Below, in pieces: positions 50,812 through 60,637 of a stretch of DNA of 64,000 nucleotides; position 1 is the stretch's first letter, and each line of letters starts with the position of its first letter. The notes below the pieces were generated by a model. That model was given only the letters and a program-made list of their open reading frames with translations. It ran no database searches and was not told the origin of the DNA. Location of the stretch: the NCBI GenBank assembly GCA_019359635.1, contig JAHHGY010000004.1, positions 22,669 to 86,668 on the forward strand, in the 5' to 3' direction. The position numbers and the translations under genes were made by a program. This DNA comes from Chroococcus sp. CMT-3BRIN-NPC107 (GTDB lineage: Bacteria; Cyanobacteriota; Cyanobacteriia; Cyanobacteriales; Chroococcidiopsidaceae).

Positions 50812-51092
50812 TATTAGTTTTTAGCTCTATGCTTAAAGTCAAAAACAATGTAAATTTTCAATAAAAAATATCAACTTTTATTACTTTAAAAACTATTATA
50901 GCATTGGTCAAAGTAATTTTTATACATCCTAAAGGGGAAGCTTTAGGTGAAAATATTATTGTATTTTTAAAACTTATAGTAATTTGAATGGTTGTTCAAA
51001 CTGATAGTTGTCTTAACTAATAAAAACTATTATAAAATTAGCAATCTATTTAGTAGCAATTAGTAGCAAGATTATTTTGGCGATCGCCCTCC

Positions 51093-52388
51093 ATGAAACC
51101 AATATCGGTTCGGTTTATAAAAAAATATTTCCGGCAACTTGGTGTTACTTTAGCAATCCTTGTAGGCATAACGTTTATATTCATTGTGCCAGCCTTTACG
51201 CAGCAACCCGTTGTGCTGAACTTGTTAATGACTGCGCCAGATGCCCAGCCTTGGCAGCAAGGTATTGTTAAAGACTTTGAAACCAAGTATCCAGGTATTC
51301 GCGTCAATGTGATTGAAGGACCAAACGCCACTAATTTACTTGAAGACTTATATACCTCTGCTTTTATTTTGGGCGATTCTCCTTACGATTTGGTCAATAT
51401 GGATGTAATCTGGACACCAAAATTCGCGGCGGCGGGGTGGTTAAAAGACTTAACTAATGAATTTTCTAGTGAAGAATTAGCAGTATTTTCGCCTAACGAT
51501 ATTGAAGGAAGTCGCTATGAAGGGAAGCTTTACCGCGTACCAATTCGTTCGGATGCGGGAGTGCTTTATTACCGCAAAGATTTGCTTACCGCCGCCGGAT
51601 ATGAACCGCCGGAAACCTTTGACGAGTTATTAAAAATATCTCAAGCTGTACAGAAAAATAATAAAGACACTTGGGGCTATTTGTGGCAAGGTCGTCAATA
51701 CGAGGGATTGGTGGCAATGTTTACTGAAGTTTTAGAAGGATACGGCGGTTTTTGGGTAAATCCTACTACTAAAGACGTTGGCTTAGACCGACTTGAAACT
51801 CTCCAAGCTATAGAGTTTCTCCGCAATACAGTCAAAACTGGTGTATCGCCGCCGGGAGTCACTACCTACCAAGAAGAAGAAACAAGACGGATATTTCAAA
51901 GCGGGAAAGCGGTATTTTTACGCAGTTGGCCCTATGTATGGCCCTTAGCAAATGAAGATAGTTCGCCAATTAAAGGCAAAATTGGCATTAAATCAATGGT
52001 TAGCGCCCCTGGAAAAAGTGCCGGAACTTGTTTAGGTGGCTGGGGTTTAGGAATTGCCAAATCTTCCCGTCACCAAAAAGAAGCAATGACGGCAATTCGC
52101 TACTTTACTAGCAATGAGGCACAACGCAATTTTATTTTGAAAGCTGGTTATGTACCGAGTAGACGGGAATTATTCAGCGATGCTGAAATAGTGGCTAAAT
52201 ACAACCATTACCCGCAATTACTAGAAATTGTCGGCAGTTCCGTATTACGCCCGGCGATCGCCCAGTATGCCCAAGCTTCCGATATTTTGCAACGTTACCT
52301 CAGTGCCGCCTTAACAAATAGCCTTACCCCCGAACAAGCTATGAATGCTGCCGCCAAAGAAACACGGCTGTTATTAGGCACAAAATAA
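51093..52388 (+). CDS. ABC transporter sugar-binding protein
   Basis: Signal anchor then family-1 extracellular solute-binding protein pattern; followed by two permeases and an ATPase. Confidence 0.92.
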   Translation: MKPISVRFIKKYFRQLGVTLAILVGITFIFIVPAFTQQPVVLNLLMTAPDAQPWQQGIVKDFETKYPGIRVNVIEGPNATNLLEDLYTSAFILGDSPYDLVNMDVIWTPKFAAAGWLKDLTNEFSSEELAVFSPNDIEGSRYEGKLYRVPIRSDAGVLYYRKDLLTAAGYEPPETFDELLKISQAVQKNNKDTWGYLWQGRQYEGLVAMFTEVLEGYGGFWVNPTTKDVGLDRLETLQAIEFLRNTVKTGVSPPGVTTYQEEETRRIFQSGKAVFLRSWPYVWPLANEDSSPIKGKIGIKSMVSAPGKSAGTCLGGWGLGIAKSSRHQKEAMTAIRYFTSNEAQRNFILKAGYVPSRRELFSDAEIVAKYNHYPQLLEIVGSSVLRPAIAQYAQASDILQRYLSAALTNSLTPEQAMNAAAKETRLLLGTK

Positions 52389-52419
52389 TCACCAAAAATT
52401 TATTCCCCCTCTTCCTCTG

Positions 52420-53328
52420 ATGACCAAATCCGACACCATCCGTCGCCGCGAACAAAACACCGCTTGGATAATGCTTTTACCTGCGTTGCTGCTACTGTTG
52501 CTAGTATTTGCTTACCCAATTGCGCGGGCTTTTTGGCTGAGTTTGTTTACGCAAAATTTAGGGACAAAGTTACAAGCGGAGTTTTCTGGTTTAGATAATT
52601 ACGTCCGCATGGCTGGAGATGGGCGTTTTTGGCAGAGTTTTTTAACTACTAGCATTTTTACGACTACTTCCGTTTTGTTGGAATTGTTGCTAGGAATGGG
52701 CATTGCAATAGTATTAAATCAACGCTTTTTAGGACGCAGCTTAGTCCGCACCAGTGCTATATTACCTTGGGCTTTACCTACAGCTTTAATTGGACTAGCT
52801 TGGGCGTGGATTTTTAACGACCAGTTTGGCGTAGTAAACGATATTTTGCTGCGATTAGGGCTAATCAAAACAGGCATTAACTGGCTGGGAGAGCCAAATT
52901 TGGCAAGAATCGCGGTTATTTTTGCAGATGTGTGGAAAACAACGCCTTTTATCAGTATTTTGCTTCTAGCTGGCTTGCAATCAATTTCCCCCGACCTTTA
53001 CGAAGCCTATTCTATTGATGGCGCGAGTCCTTGGCAGAGTTTTCGCCAAATTACTTTACCCTTATTAATGCCCCAAATTTTGATTGCAGCGCTGTTTCGA
53101 TTTGCCCAAGCTTTCGGGGTTTTTGACTTAATCGCTGTGATGACTAATGGCGGGCCTGGGGGCGCAACCGAAGTAGTGTCGCTGTATATCTACTCTACGG
53201 TGATGCGTTACTTAGATTTTGGTTATGGGGCGGCGCTAGTAGTTGTAACTTTTTTATTATTGGTGGTGATGGTAGCGATCGCAAGTTTCTTGCTGAGTAA
53301 ATCTCGCACTACTAAAGAGATGGCTTAA
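52420..53328 (+). CDS. sugar ABC transporter permease
   Basis: EAYSIDGASPWQSFRQITLPLLMP EAA loop; six TM segments. Confidence 0.94.
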   Translation: MTKSDTIRRREQNTAWIMLLPALLLLLLVFAYPIARAFWLSLFTQNLGTKLQAEFSGLDNYVRMAGDGRFWQSFLTTSIFTTTSVLLELLLGMGIAIVLNQRFLGRSLVRTSAILPWALPTALIGLAWAWIFNDQFGVVNDILLRLGLIKTGINWLGEPNLARIAVIFADVWKTTPFISILLLAGLQSISPDLYEAYSIDGASPWQSFRQITLPLLMPQILIAALFRFAQAFGVFDLIAVMTNGGPGGATEVVSLYIYSTVMRYLDFGYGAALVVVTFLLLVVMVAIASFLLSKSRTTKEMA

Positions 53329-53330
53329 AT

Positions 53331-54191
53331 ATGGCAGTAATTTCTAAAAAACCCGAAACTATAAATTTTTCTTGGCACATTGTTTTAAATGTCGCCGTCG
53401 TTTTAGTTACTATATTTTGTCTAGCACCAATTCTTTGGCAAGTATTGACATCTTTTAAAGTTAACGAAGATATTGCCGCGATTCCTACTAAATATTTTCC
53501 CAGCCGCTACACCCTAAATCACTACAGCGAATTATTCGCGCGGCGGAGGTTTTGGGCTTACATCCTCAATAGCGCTTTCGTGTCTATTACTTCTACGTTG
53601 GTGAGTTTAGCAATTGGTGCGCCTGCGGCTTACGCTTTAGCTAGGTTACGTCCTTGGGGCGGAAAAGTAATTTTAGCAGGAGTTTTGATTGTTACTCTAT
53701 TTCCAGGAATTTTATTATTTTTAGGCTTATTAGAAGTAGTTCAAGTCTTGCATCTAGGCAATAACTATTTATCGCTAATTATTCCCTACACGGCAATCAA
53801 CTTACCTCTAACTATTTTGGTACTACGCAGCTTTTTTGAACAGTTGCCAAAAGATTTAGAAGATGCGGCAAAAGTTGATGGTTACAACACCTGGCAAATG
53901 CTGACGCAAATATTGTTACCGATGACTATCCCTGCCCTTGTAACTACAGGGATTTTAACTTTTATTTTTGCTTGGAATGAGTTTATTTTTGCTTTAACAT
54001 TTATGACTCGTGACGAGTTGAAAACTATTCCCGTAGCGGCGGCGCAGTTGGGCGGCGCTTCAGTATTTGAGATTCCTTACGGGCCCATTGCGGCGGCTAC
54101 AGTTATCGGTACTTTGCCCTTAGTTTTGCTAGTTTTGTTTTTCCAACGCAAAATTGTCCAAGGCTTAACGGCGGGTGCTGTGAAAGGATAA
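53331..54191 (+). CDS. carbohydrate ABC transporter permease
   Basis: EDAAKVDGYNTWQMLTQILLPMTIPALVTTGI EAA loop. Confidence 0.94.
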   Translation: MAVISKKPETINFSWHIVLNVAVVLVTIFCLAPILWQVLTSFKVNEDIAAIPTKYFPSRYTLNHYSELFARRRFWAYILNSAFVSITSTLVSLAIGAPAAYALARLRPWGGKVILAGVLIVTLFPGILLFLGLLEVVQVLHLGNNYLSLIIPYTAINLPLTILVLRSFFEQLPKDLEDAAKVDGYNTWQMLTQILLPMTIPALVTTGILTFIFAWNEFIFALTFMTRDELKTIPVAAAQLGGASVFEIPYGPIAAATVIGTLPLVLLVLFFQRKIVQGLTAGAVKG

Positions 54192-54221
54192 TAACTTTTC
54201 ATACATAGCAGATAAAAACTT

Positions 54222-55310
54222 ATGGCTAAACTCGAATTAATAAACGTCAACAAAACCTACAATTCTAAAGTTGTTCCTGTCAAAGATATTAGTTTGAGTG
54301 TGGACGATAACGAATTTTTAACCTTACTTGGACCATCCGGTTGCGGTAAATCTACAACGCTGCGACTAATTGCTGGATTAGAAGAACCCACACGGGGAAA
54401 AATTAAGATTGGCAATGTAGATGTTACGAGTATTAGACCAGGCGATCGCAATATTGCCATGGTATTTCAAAGTTATGCTCTATATCCCCACCTCACCGTT
54501 TACGAAAATCTCTGTTCTGGACTCAAACTAAAGAAAACTCCCGCCGCCGAAATTAGACAGCGCGTAAGTGAAGCTGCGGAAGTCTTAGGACTAGATGCTA
54601 GTTTAATCAACCGCAAGCCCGGACAACTATCGGGAGGACAACGCCAACGAGTAGCGGTTGGGAGGGCTTTGGTACGTCGCCCGGATGTGTTTTTGTTAGA
54701 TGAACCTCTAAGTAACTTAGACGCGCTGTTACGCGAACGAGTCCGCGCTGATATTAAACAAATATTTGCCGCCCAAAAAGTGCCAGTAGTTTACGTCACT
54801 CACGACCAAACAGAGGCGATGACCCTTTCAACCAAAGTCGCGGTCTTAAATAACGGCTACGTGCAGCAGCTAGACCCCCCAGAGCGCATATACAGCCATC
54901 CAGCCAATCAATTTGTAGCGGGATTTGTAGGTAGTCCGCAAATGAATTTATTAACTTTGCCATGTCAAGAACGTTATGCAATGTTGGGCGACTTCAAAAT
55001 TAATTTGCCCGAAAATATGGTTACAGTACCGCCACAAATTGTTTTAGGTATTCGTCCCGAAAGCGTCCGCATTCCGCAACCTGAAGACACGCAGATAATT
55101 GAAGGAAAAGTGTTTTTAGTAGAACATTTGGGTATGCACAATTTAGTTAGCGTCAAGGTAAATAGTTCTTTAGGATCAGATATTACAGTCCGGGTTTTAT
55201 TACCAACAGACCAAAACTGGAATGTCAGAGATATTACTTTAGCGCTTCCTCTTCAAAGCATTCATTGGTTCGATTTGCAAACAGGCGATGCAATATTTAG
55301 ACAGAGTTAA
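54222..55310 (+). CDS. sugar ABC transporter ATP-binding protein (MalK/UgpC/GgtA type)
   Basis: [43 protein letters not shown]-terminal TOBE-like region. Confidence 0.95.
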   Translation: MAKLELINVNKTYNSKVVPVKDISLSVDDNEFLTLLGPSGCGKSTTLRLIAGLEEPTRGKIKIGNVDVTSIRPGDRNIAMVFQSYALYPHLTVYENLCSGLKLKKTPAAEIRQRVSEAAEVLGLDASLINRKPGQLSGGQRQRVAVGRALVRRPDVFLLDEPLSNLDALLRERVRADIKQIFAAQKVPVVYVTHDQTEAMTLSTKVAVLNNGYVQQLDPPERIYSHPANQFVAGFVGSPQMNLLTLPCQERYAMLGDFKINLPENMVTVPPQIVLGIRPESVRIPQPEDTQIIEGKVFLVEHLGMHNLVSVKVNSSLGSDITVRVLLPTDQNWNVRDITLALPLQSIHWFDLQTGDAIFRQS

Positions 55311-55390
55311 TTCTGCTTTGCCCAAAATTTTTTACCGGGGACGCTCTTAACCTTCAACCCTATAATATTTTTAGAGATTTCTATTAGTCT

Positions 55391-55687
55391 AAGGTCTAAA
55401 GCCTCGTAGCGATCAAAACAATAACCCGTACCTCTATGGTTGTTCGGAACGTGCTGAGAAACCGTATCGACAAGCCCTCCCGTGCGGCGAACAATGGGGA
55501 CGCATCCGTAACGCAAAGCCAACATTTGACTGATACCGCAAGGTTCAAATCGACTAGGCATCAAGAAAGCATCGCTACCCGCGTAAATTCGCCGCGCGAT
55601 CGCATCGCTATAAAGTAAATAAGTTGCCATCCGTCCGGGATAACGCGCAGCAAGTTGCCATAATTGAGTTTCTAGCACGCGATCGCC
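55391..55687 (-). pseudogene. duplicated internal fragment of glgA
   Basis: 297-bp ungapped match to 29425-29721, about 18 mismatches by hand alignment; encoded in 149-aa ORF 55307..55756 with unrelated ends. Confidence 0.93.
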
Positions 55688-55786
55688 TCCAAGGATTAGA
55701 ATACTCTGCTCTTGGCTCTCAAGGCGGAACACCTTGTGGGATAAATATAAACTCAAAGTAGTAACAAAGTAACAAAAAGATTAACT

Positions 55787-56566
55787 GTGACTCAAATTGA
55801 TATCAGCTTACAAAATCTCCTTCAATCGGTAGCTGCAGGGGAAGTAAACCCAGCCGTTGCTTTAGAAAAGCTCAAGCACCTTGGTTATGAAACGGTAGGG
55901 GATTTTGCCCGAATAGATTGCGATCGCGCTCGTAGAACTGGCTTCCCTGAAGTTATATGGGGTCAGGATAAAACCCCCGATCAAATTGCTCAAATTATCG
56001 AAACAATGCGCCTCCGTCATCCGGTAGTCATGGCTACGCGCATAAATAGCAACGTTTACGCACAATTAGAAACTCTAGTTACAGGATTGCAGTATTACCC
56101 CGCCGCGCGGATTTGCGCCCTTGCACCGGAAACAGTTACACCGCAATATCCCGGAATTATCAGTATTTTATCGGCGGGAACAGCAGATTTACCTGTAGCC
56201 GAAGAAGCGGCAGTTACAGCAACTCTTTGCGGCTTCCAAGTACAGCGCTTATGGGATGTGGGCGTAGCGGGAATTCATCGCTTGCTTAACAATCGTCATG
56301 TAATTGATTCCGCCCACGTGCTAATTGTAGTCGCAGGAATGGAGGGGGCGCTGCCGAGTGTAGTTGCAGGTTTAGCCGATTGTCCGGTGATTGCAGTGCC
56401 TACTAGCATTGGCTACGGGGCTAGTTTTGGCGGACTTGCACCTCTACTTACAATGCTCAATTCTTGTGCGGCGGGTGTAGGCGTTGTCAATATTGATAAT
56501 GGCTTTGGCGCGGCAATTTTGGCGGGGCAGATTTTACGAACGGCGGCAAAATTAAATAAGCTTTAG
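55787..56566 (+). CDS. larB: nickel pincer cofactor biosynthesis protein LarB
   Basis: GTG start; GFPEVIWGQDKTPDQIAQII, ILSAGTADLPVAEEAAVTATLCG, AGMEGALPSVVAGLADCPVIAVPTSIGYGASFGGLAPLLTMLNSCAAGVGVVNIDNGFGAA. Confidence 0.95.
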   Translation: MTQIDISLQNLLQSVAAGEVNPAVALEKLKHLGYETVGDFARIDCDRARRTGFPEVIWGQDKTPDQIAQIIETMRLRHPVVMATRINSNVYAQLETLVTGLQYYPAARICALAPETVTPQYPGIISILSAGTADLPVAEEAAVTATLCGFQVQRLWDVGVAGIHRLLNNRHVIDSAHVLIVVAGMEGALPSVVAGLADCPVIAVPTSIGYGASFGGLAPLLTMLNSCAAGVGVVNIDNGFGAAILAGQILRTAAKLNKL

Positions 56567-56610
56567 ATAAAAAAGGGTTGAGGGACTGCTTTAACCCAAA
56601 TCTTCTTAAT

Positions 56611-56883
56611 TTACGTTCCCGATCCTACACCAGTAACTAAGGCATTAATTAAGGGAGAAATTGCACTTAAAGCACTTGGGAGTACAGCAACAGTTGCCGC
56701 CGCTACAATTATCGTTGTCGCCAGTTTTACCATTGAGTCCGACGCTTTTTGATAAGTATCAAACTTATATTCGACTTTTTCAAGGTTTGATTCTAATTGG
56801 TCTAACCTTTGGTTAATTTGACGCAATTCCGATAAAACGGTTGTTTCAAAATTATTTTGTGCATCTGGTTGATTTATTGTCAT
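56611..56883 (-). CDS. small coiled-coil plus TM hypothetical protein
   Basis: 90 aa: coiled coil LSELRQINQRLDQLESNLEKVEYKFDTYQ then hydrophobic C-terminus. Confidence 0.65.
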   Translation of the reverse strand: MTINQPDAQNNFETTVLSELRQINQRLDQLESNLEKVEYKFDTYQKASDSMVKLATTIIVAAATVAVLPSALSAISPLINALVTGVGSGT

Positions 56884-57133
56884 TTTTTTGCTGCAAAGCC
56901 TGTACTTTTATTGTAATAAGTTCATTTCAATTTAAAAATTTTGATCAACTATGTAGAGAAGTATACTTTTACTATATGTCAACCTCTGGAGCGCAGCAAT
57001 TTAACTATCGTCGGAACCGACAACTATATTGGGATATTTGAAGTGTGGTAAACCACAAGCAGTTATGGCTCAACGAAGTTTTAGCCCGATTCATTTTCAA
57101 GGGGTATATTTTTGAATTAACAGGTTTTAAAAA

Positions 57134-57799
57134 GTGAATCAGGTTTATCGTAAACGCTTTCAGGAACTAGCCGATCAGTTAATAGATATAGAAAAAAGAA
57201 AGACTCCCTATAATGGAACGCTAGTTATAGGTGAAAACAATGATTATATTGATGATGCTATTATCTTGAATTGGAAAGTCAAAGTAAGGAATTTACTGGA
57301 TAAAGTTTGTGGTGAAGATTCACAACACTTTCGTCAATTTGAGGAAAACGAGAACAGCAGCCACTTCACAAATTATGAAAATTTACGTAATTTGAAAGCT
57401 GTTTTTCAAGCAGCAAGAGAAGATTTTGAGGGCGGATATCTTTCGTCAATTCGTAGTCTTGTTCAGGCTGAAGTATTTGATTCTGAACTAGAACAGGCTG
57501 AAGAACTTATGAAGAATGGCTATGTCACTGCTGCTGCGGTTATTGCTGGAGTAGTGCTTGAAACTGCTCTCCGAGAGTTATGCGATCGGTCATCGATTGC
57601 ATATGGGAAGTTAGATAAAATGAATGCCGATTTAGCAAAAGCTAGTGTTTATAACAAGGGTGTTCAAAAACGTATTACTGCTCTAGCTGATATACGTAAC
57701 TCTGCTGCTCATGGGAAACCTGAAGAGTTTAAAGAGCAAGATGTTTTAACTATGCTTCAAGGTGTTGAGAGATTTTTAACGGACTATATTTCTATCTAA
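57134..57799 (+). CDS. HEPN/DUF4145-like protein
   Basis: GTG start; AAAVIAGVVLETALRELC ... ADIRNSAAHGKPEEF (RX4H motif). Confidence 0.72.
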   Translation: MNQVYRKRFQELADQLIDIEKRKTPYNGTLVIGENNDYIDDAIILNWKVKVRNLLDKVCGEDSQHFRQFEENENSSHFTNYENLRNLKAVFQAAREDFEGGYLSSIRSLVQAEVFDSELEQAEELMKNGYVTAAAVIAGVVLETALRELCDRSSIAYGKLDKMNADLAKASVYNKGVQKRITALADIRNSAAHGKPEEFKEQDVLTMLQGVERFLTDYISI

Positions 57800-58007
57800 G
57801 GTTGTCATATAAACTAACTATAGTTTTCTCTAACCGTCCCCCACTGGAGATCGCATAAGCTCCCCATCGTTTTCAGTAGCTTATACGATCGCACATTAAG
57901 TTAAAAGGCTTTGCTGTTAGATTGAGATGGTTTTAAAGCGACTTCTCAACTCCCAGCATGAAGCTCATACTTGTATTTAATAGTTTAACAAATTTGTAAG
58001 TAAATTT

Positions 58008-58652
58008 ATGCTCCTAGAATTAAATCAATTAGTTATCCAACCTGGGCAACAATTGTTACTAAAAGATGTTTCTTGGCAGATGTATGAAGACATTTTAGAA
58101 GAATTGGGAGAAAAACGTGCTGCTAGAGTTAATTATAGTCAGGGACTATTGGAAATAATAACCCCATTGCCAGAACATGAATTTGATAAAGAAATTATTG
58201 GCGACTTAGTAAAAGCGCTCCTTGAAGAACTTAACATCGAATTTGTGCCTCTCGGCTTTACTACTTACAAAAATAAGCAGATGTCTGGAGGATTAAAAGC
58301 CGATCAATGCTTTTATATCCAAAATGAACCTGCCATTAGAGGCAAAAAAAGGATAGACCTCACTATAGATCCGCCGCCAGATTTAGCACTTGAAATTGAC
58401 ATTACTTCCCGCACTCGTCTTAACAATTACGAAGCTTTGGGAGTGCCGGAACTATGGCGATACAACGGTCAAAGTTTAGAAATAATTGTGTTAGAAAGTG
58501 GCAAGTATGTTAAATCAAATATTAGCCGCAACTTTCCTAGCTTGCCTTTAGTTGATGTTATTCCTCAATATGTTGAGCGGAGTATGATTGAAGGTAGAAA
58601 CGTCACAATTAAAGCTTTTAGAAGTTGGGTAAAATCCCAAACAAAAAAATAA
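58008..58652 (+). CDS. Uma2 family protein
   Basis: YSQGLLEIITPLPEHEFDKEIIGDLVKALLEEL, ADQCFYIQNEP, PDLALEIDITSRTRLNNYEALGVPELWRY. Confidence 0.93.
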   Translation: MLLELNQLVIQPGQQLLLKDVSWQMYEDILEELGEKRAARVNYSQGLLEIITPLPEHEFDKEIIGDLVKALLEELNIEFVPLGFTTYKNKQMSGGLKADQCFYIQNEPAIRGKKRIDLTIDPPPDLALEIDITSRTRLNNYEALGVPELWRYNGQSLEIIVLESGKYVKSNISRNFPSLPLVDVIPQYVERSMIEGRNVTIKAFRSWVKSQTKK

Positions 58653-58685
58653 GTTTTTAGCAATACTTTTAGCTAAAAAATCCGC

Positions 58686-58721
58686 CGCGATCGCCCTTGG
58701 CGCTACCCCTTGGGTAATCGC
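58686..58721. repeat. HIP1-containing repeat, copy 1
   Basis: cgcgatcgcccttggcgctaccccttgggtaatcgc; inverted copies at 60421-60443 and 60448-60481. Confidence 0.85.
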
Positions 58722-58797
58722 ACCTTGTTATCCGTTAAGATTCCCTAAAGAGCGATCGCATTGAATTAAACTTGGTTTTGCAAACTAGCCCTAAAAC

Positions 58798-60387
58798 CTA
58801 CATGGAACGATAAACGCGGTAATTGATTTCGGGGAAAATATTGTCTATTTCCTCAACTTTCTCCAGCCAACCGCTATCAATTTTGCCGATGTTGATGTCT
58901 TCGTAGAGTTTATTAAACCGCATTAAGTGCGATCGCGTTCTTCTCACGGCATAAGGAACCATTGTCCCCGTCCGCATAATAAACGCCCAATCGGATGATT
59001 GTGCTAGTAACACTTCTCTAGCTGCTTGATTTAAAGCCTTCCACTCTAACTCATCGGCAGGTTCCCTGCGTCCAAGTTCAATCATGCGTTCGGCGGCTTT
59101 GTGCAAATGAGGATATACCCAAGCATTAGTTTCATTTAACCAATACTCGTGAAAGCCCTTAAAGCCCCAGCTAGATTGAGAAGGACAACAAACTTGTTGG
59201 GTGGGATTTTCCCTTAAGTAGTCTGCTAGGTGGGTCATTTTGTAAGTCCCCTGATCGTACCAAGACTTACGGTACAGATAATCGATAAACCAAGGGCCTT
59301 CATACCACCAATGACCGAATAACTCCGCATCGTAAGGAGAAACAATTATTGGCGGACGCTGCATTATCCCATGCAGATTATGGACTTGCTGCTCCCGATT
59401 GTACATATAGTTTGCGGCGTGTTCGGCGGCTTTTTCTTTTGCCCAGTATGGATCGTAGAGAGCTTTATCTGATAATCCCAACCCCCGTCCAGTAATTTTG
59501 TGGTACTTGACCCCGGTATTTTTGCGCTGACCGTTGGGCATAATGAAAGGTTTGATGTATTCATATTCTGCCTCCCAGCCCAAATCTTTGTAAAATTCGC
59601 GGTACTCTGCCGCCCCCGGATAGCCAACTTCCGATGACCATACTTGTTGAGAAGATTCGTGATCTCGCCCAAAAGCTGCTACGCCAGTCTCGGTAAAAAT
59701 AGGCGCGTAGCTACCAAAACGCGGACGCGGACGAGCGTAGAGAATGCCATGCCCATCAGTAAGGAAGTACCTTAACCCTGCATCGGCTAACATCCTTTCT
59801 AGCCCTTCGTAGTAGGCGCATTCGGGCAACCAAATACCTTTAGGAGGACGACCAAAAGTTTGCTCGTAGTGTTCGCAAGCGACTTGAATTTGCGCCCAAA
59901 CTGCTTGGGGGTACATCTTCATTAGTGGCAAATAACCGTGAGTCGCACCACAGGTAATAATTTCTAGGTTGTTAGAGTCTTGAAACTGCTTAAAAGCAGT
60001 AACAAGATCGCCCTTATAACGTTCCCAAAGTTTACGAGCGTTGCCAAATTCTTTAACGTAATATTCGGCTAGATAGCGGATATGACCATTATTGCTGTTA
60101 CGCTCTGCTTCTAGGGCTACTAATTCTTCTAATTGGGCTAAATGCAGATCGTAGCGTTCTTGCAGCAACTTATCGCGCAGCATGGATACCAAGGGCGGTG
60201 TCATGCTCATGGTAATTTTGAAGTCGATGCCGTCTTGCTTTAAGCCTTCAAATACTTGCAGTAAGGGAATGTAGGTTTCGGTAATAGCTTCATAAAGCCA
60301 TTCTTCCTCTAAGACATAATCGCTTCCAGGGTGACGGACGTAAGGTAAATGAGCGTGGAGAACAAGAGCGACATAGCCAATAGCCAT
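58798..60387 (-). CDS. glycoside hydrolase family 57 protein (1,4-alpha-glucan branching enzyme type, DUF1957)
   Basis: MAIGYVALVLHAHLPYVRHPG, GIWLPECAYYEGLERML, ISPYDAELFGHWWYEGP-like IVSPYDAELFGHWWYEGP. ATG at 60387 preferred over TTG 60432. Confidence 0.94.
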   Translation of the reverse strand: MAIGYVALVLHAHLPYVRHPGSDYVLEEEWLYEAITETYIPLLQVFEGLKQDGIDFKITMSMTPPLVSMLRDKLLQERYDLHLAQLEELVALEAERNSNNGHIRYLAEYYVKEFGNARKLWERYKGDLVTAFKQFQDSNNLEIITCGATHGYLPLMKMYPQAVWAQIQVACEHYEQTFGRPPKGIWLPECAYYEGLERMLADAGLRYFLTDGHGILYARPRPRFGSYAPIFTETGVAAFGRDHESSQQVWSSEVGYPGAAEYREFYKDLGWEAEYEYIKPFIMPNGQRKNTGVKYHKITGRGLGLSDKALYDPYWAKEKAAEHAANYMYNREQQVHNLHGIMQRPPIIVSPYDAELFGHWWYEGPWFIDYLYRKSWYDQGTYKMTHLADYLRENPTQQVCCPSQSSWGFKGFHEYWLNETNAWVYPHLHKAAERMIELGRREPADELEWKALNQAAREVLLAQSSDWAFIMRTGTMVPYAVRRTRSHLMRFNKLYEDINIGKIDSGWLEKVEEIDNIFPEINYRVYRSM

Positions 60388-60420
60388 AGGAATCTCAATG
60401 GTGGGGTGTAATAGTTTGGG

Positions 60421-60481
60421 GCGATTACCCAAGGGGTAGCGCTAGGAGCGATTACCAAGGGTAGCGCCAAGGGCGATCGCG
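60421..60481. repeat. HIP1-containing repeat, copies 2a and 2b, inverted relative to copy 1
   Basis: gcgattacccaaggggtagcgct and gcgattaccaagggtagcgccaagggcgatcgcg. Confidence 0.85.
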
Positions 60482-60637
60482 TTTTAGAAACTAGATATTT
60501 TTAGAATTTTATGCCGAAAGAGGTAGCAGGAGAAACCTTAAAATGTGTAAGTACTAATTCTTCCTTTCGATAAAGGCTCATAATGCAAAGTCCGAGCATT
60601 AGATAGATGTTTTTTAGCTTACTTTTTAATTACAACT

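Noticed and set aside
60388-60432. N-terminal extension of the GH57 ORF (MGNRPKLLHPTIEIP)
   Set aside because: TTG start lies in the flanking repeat; the family N-terminus starts at MAIGYVALVLHAHLPY.
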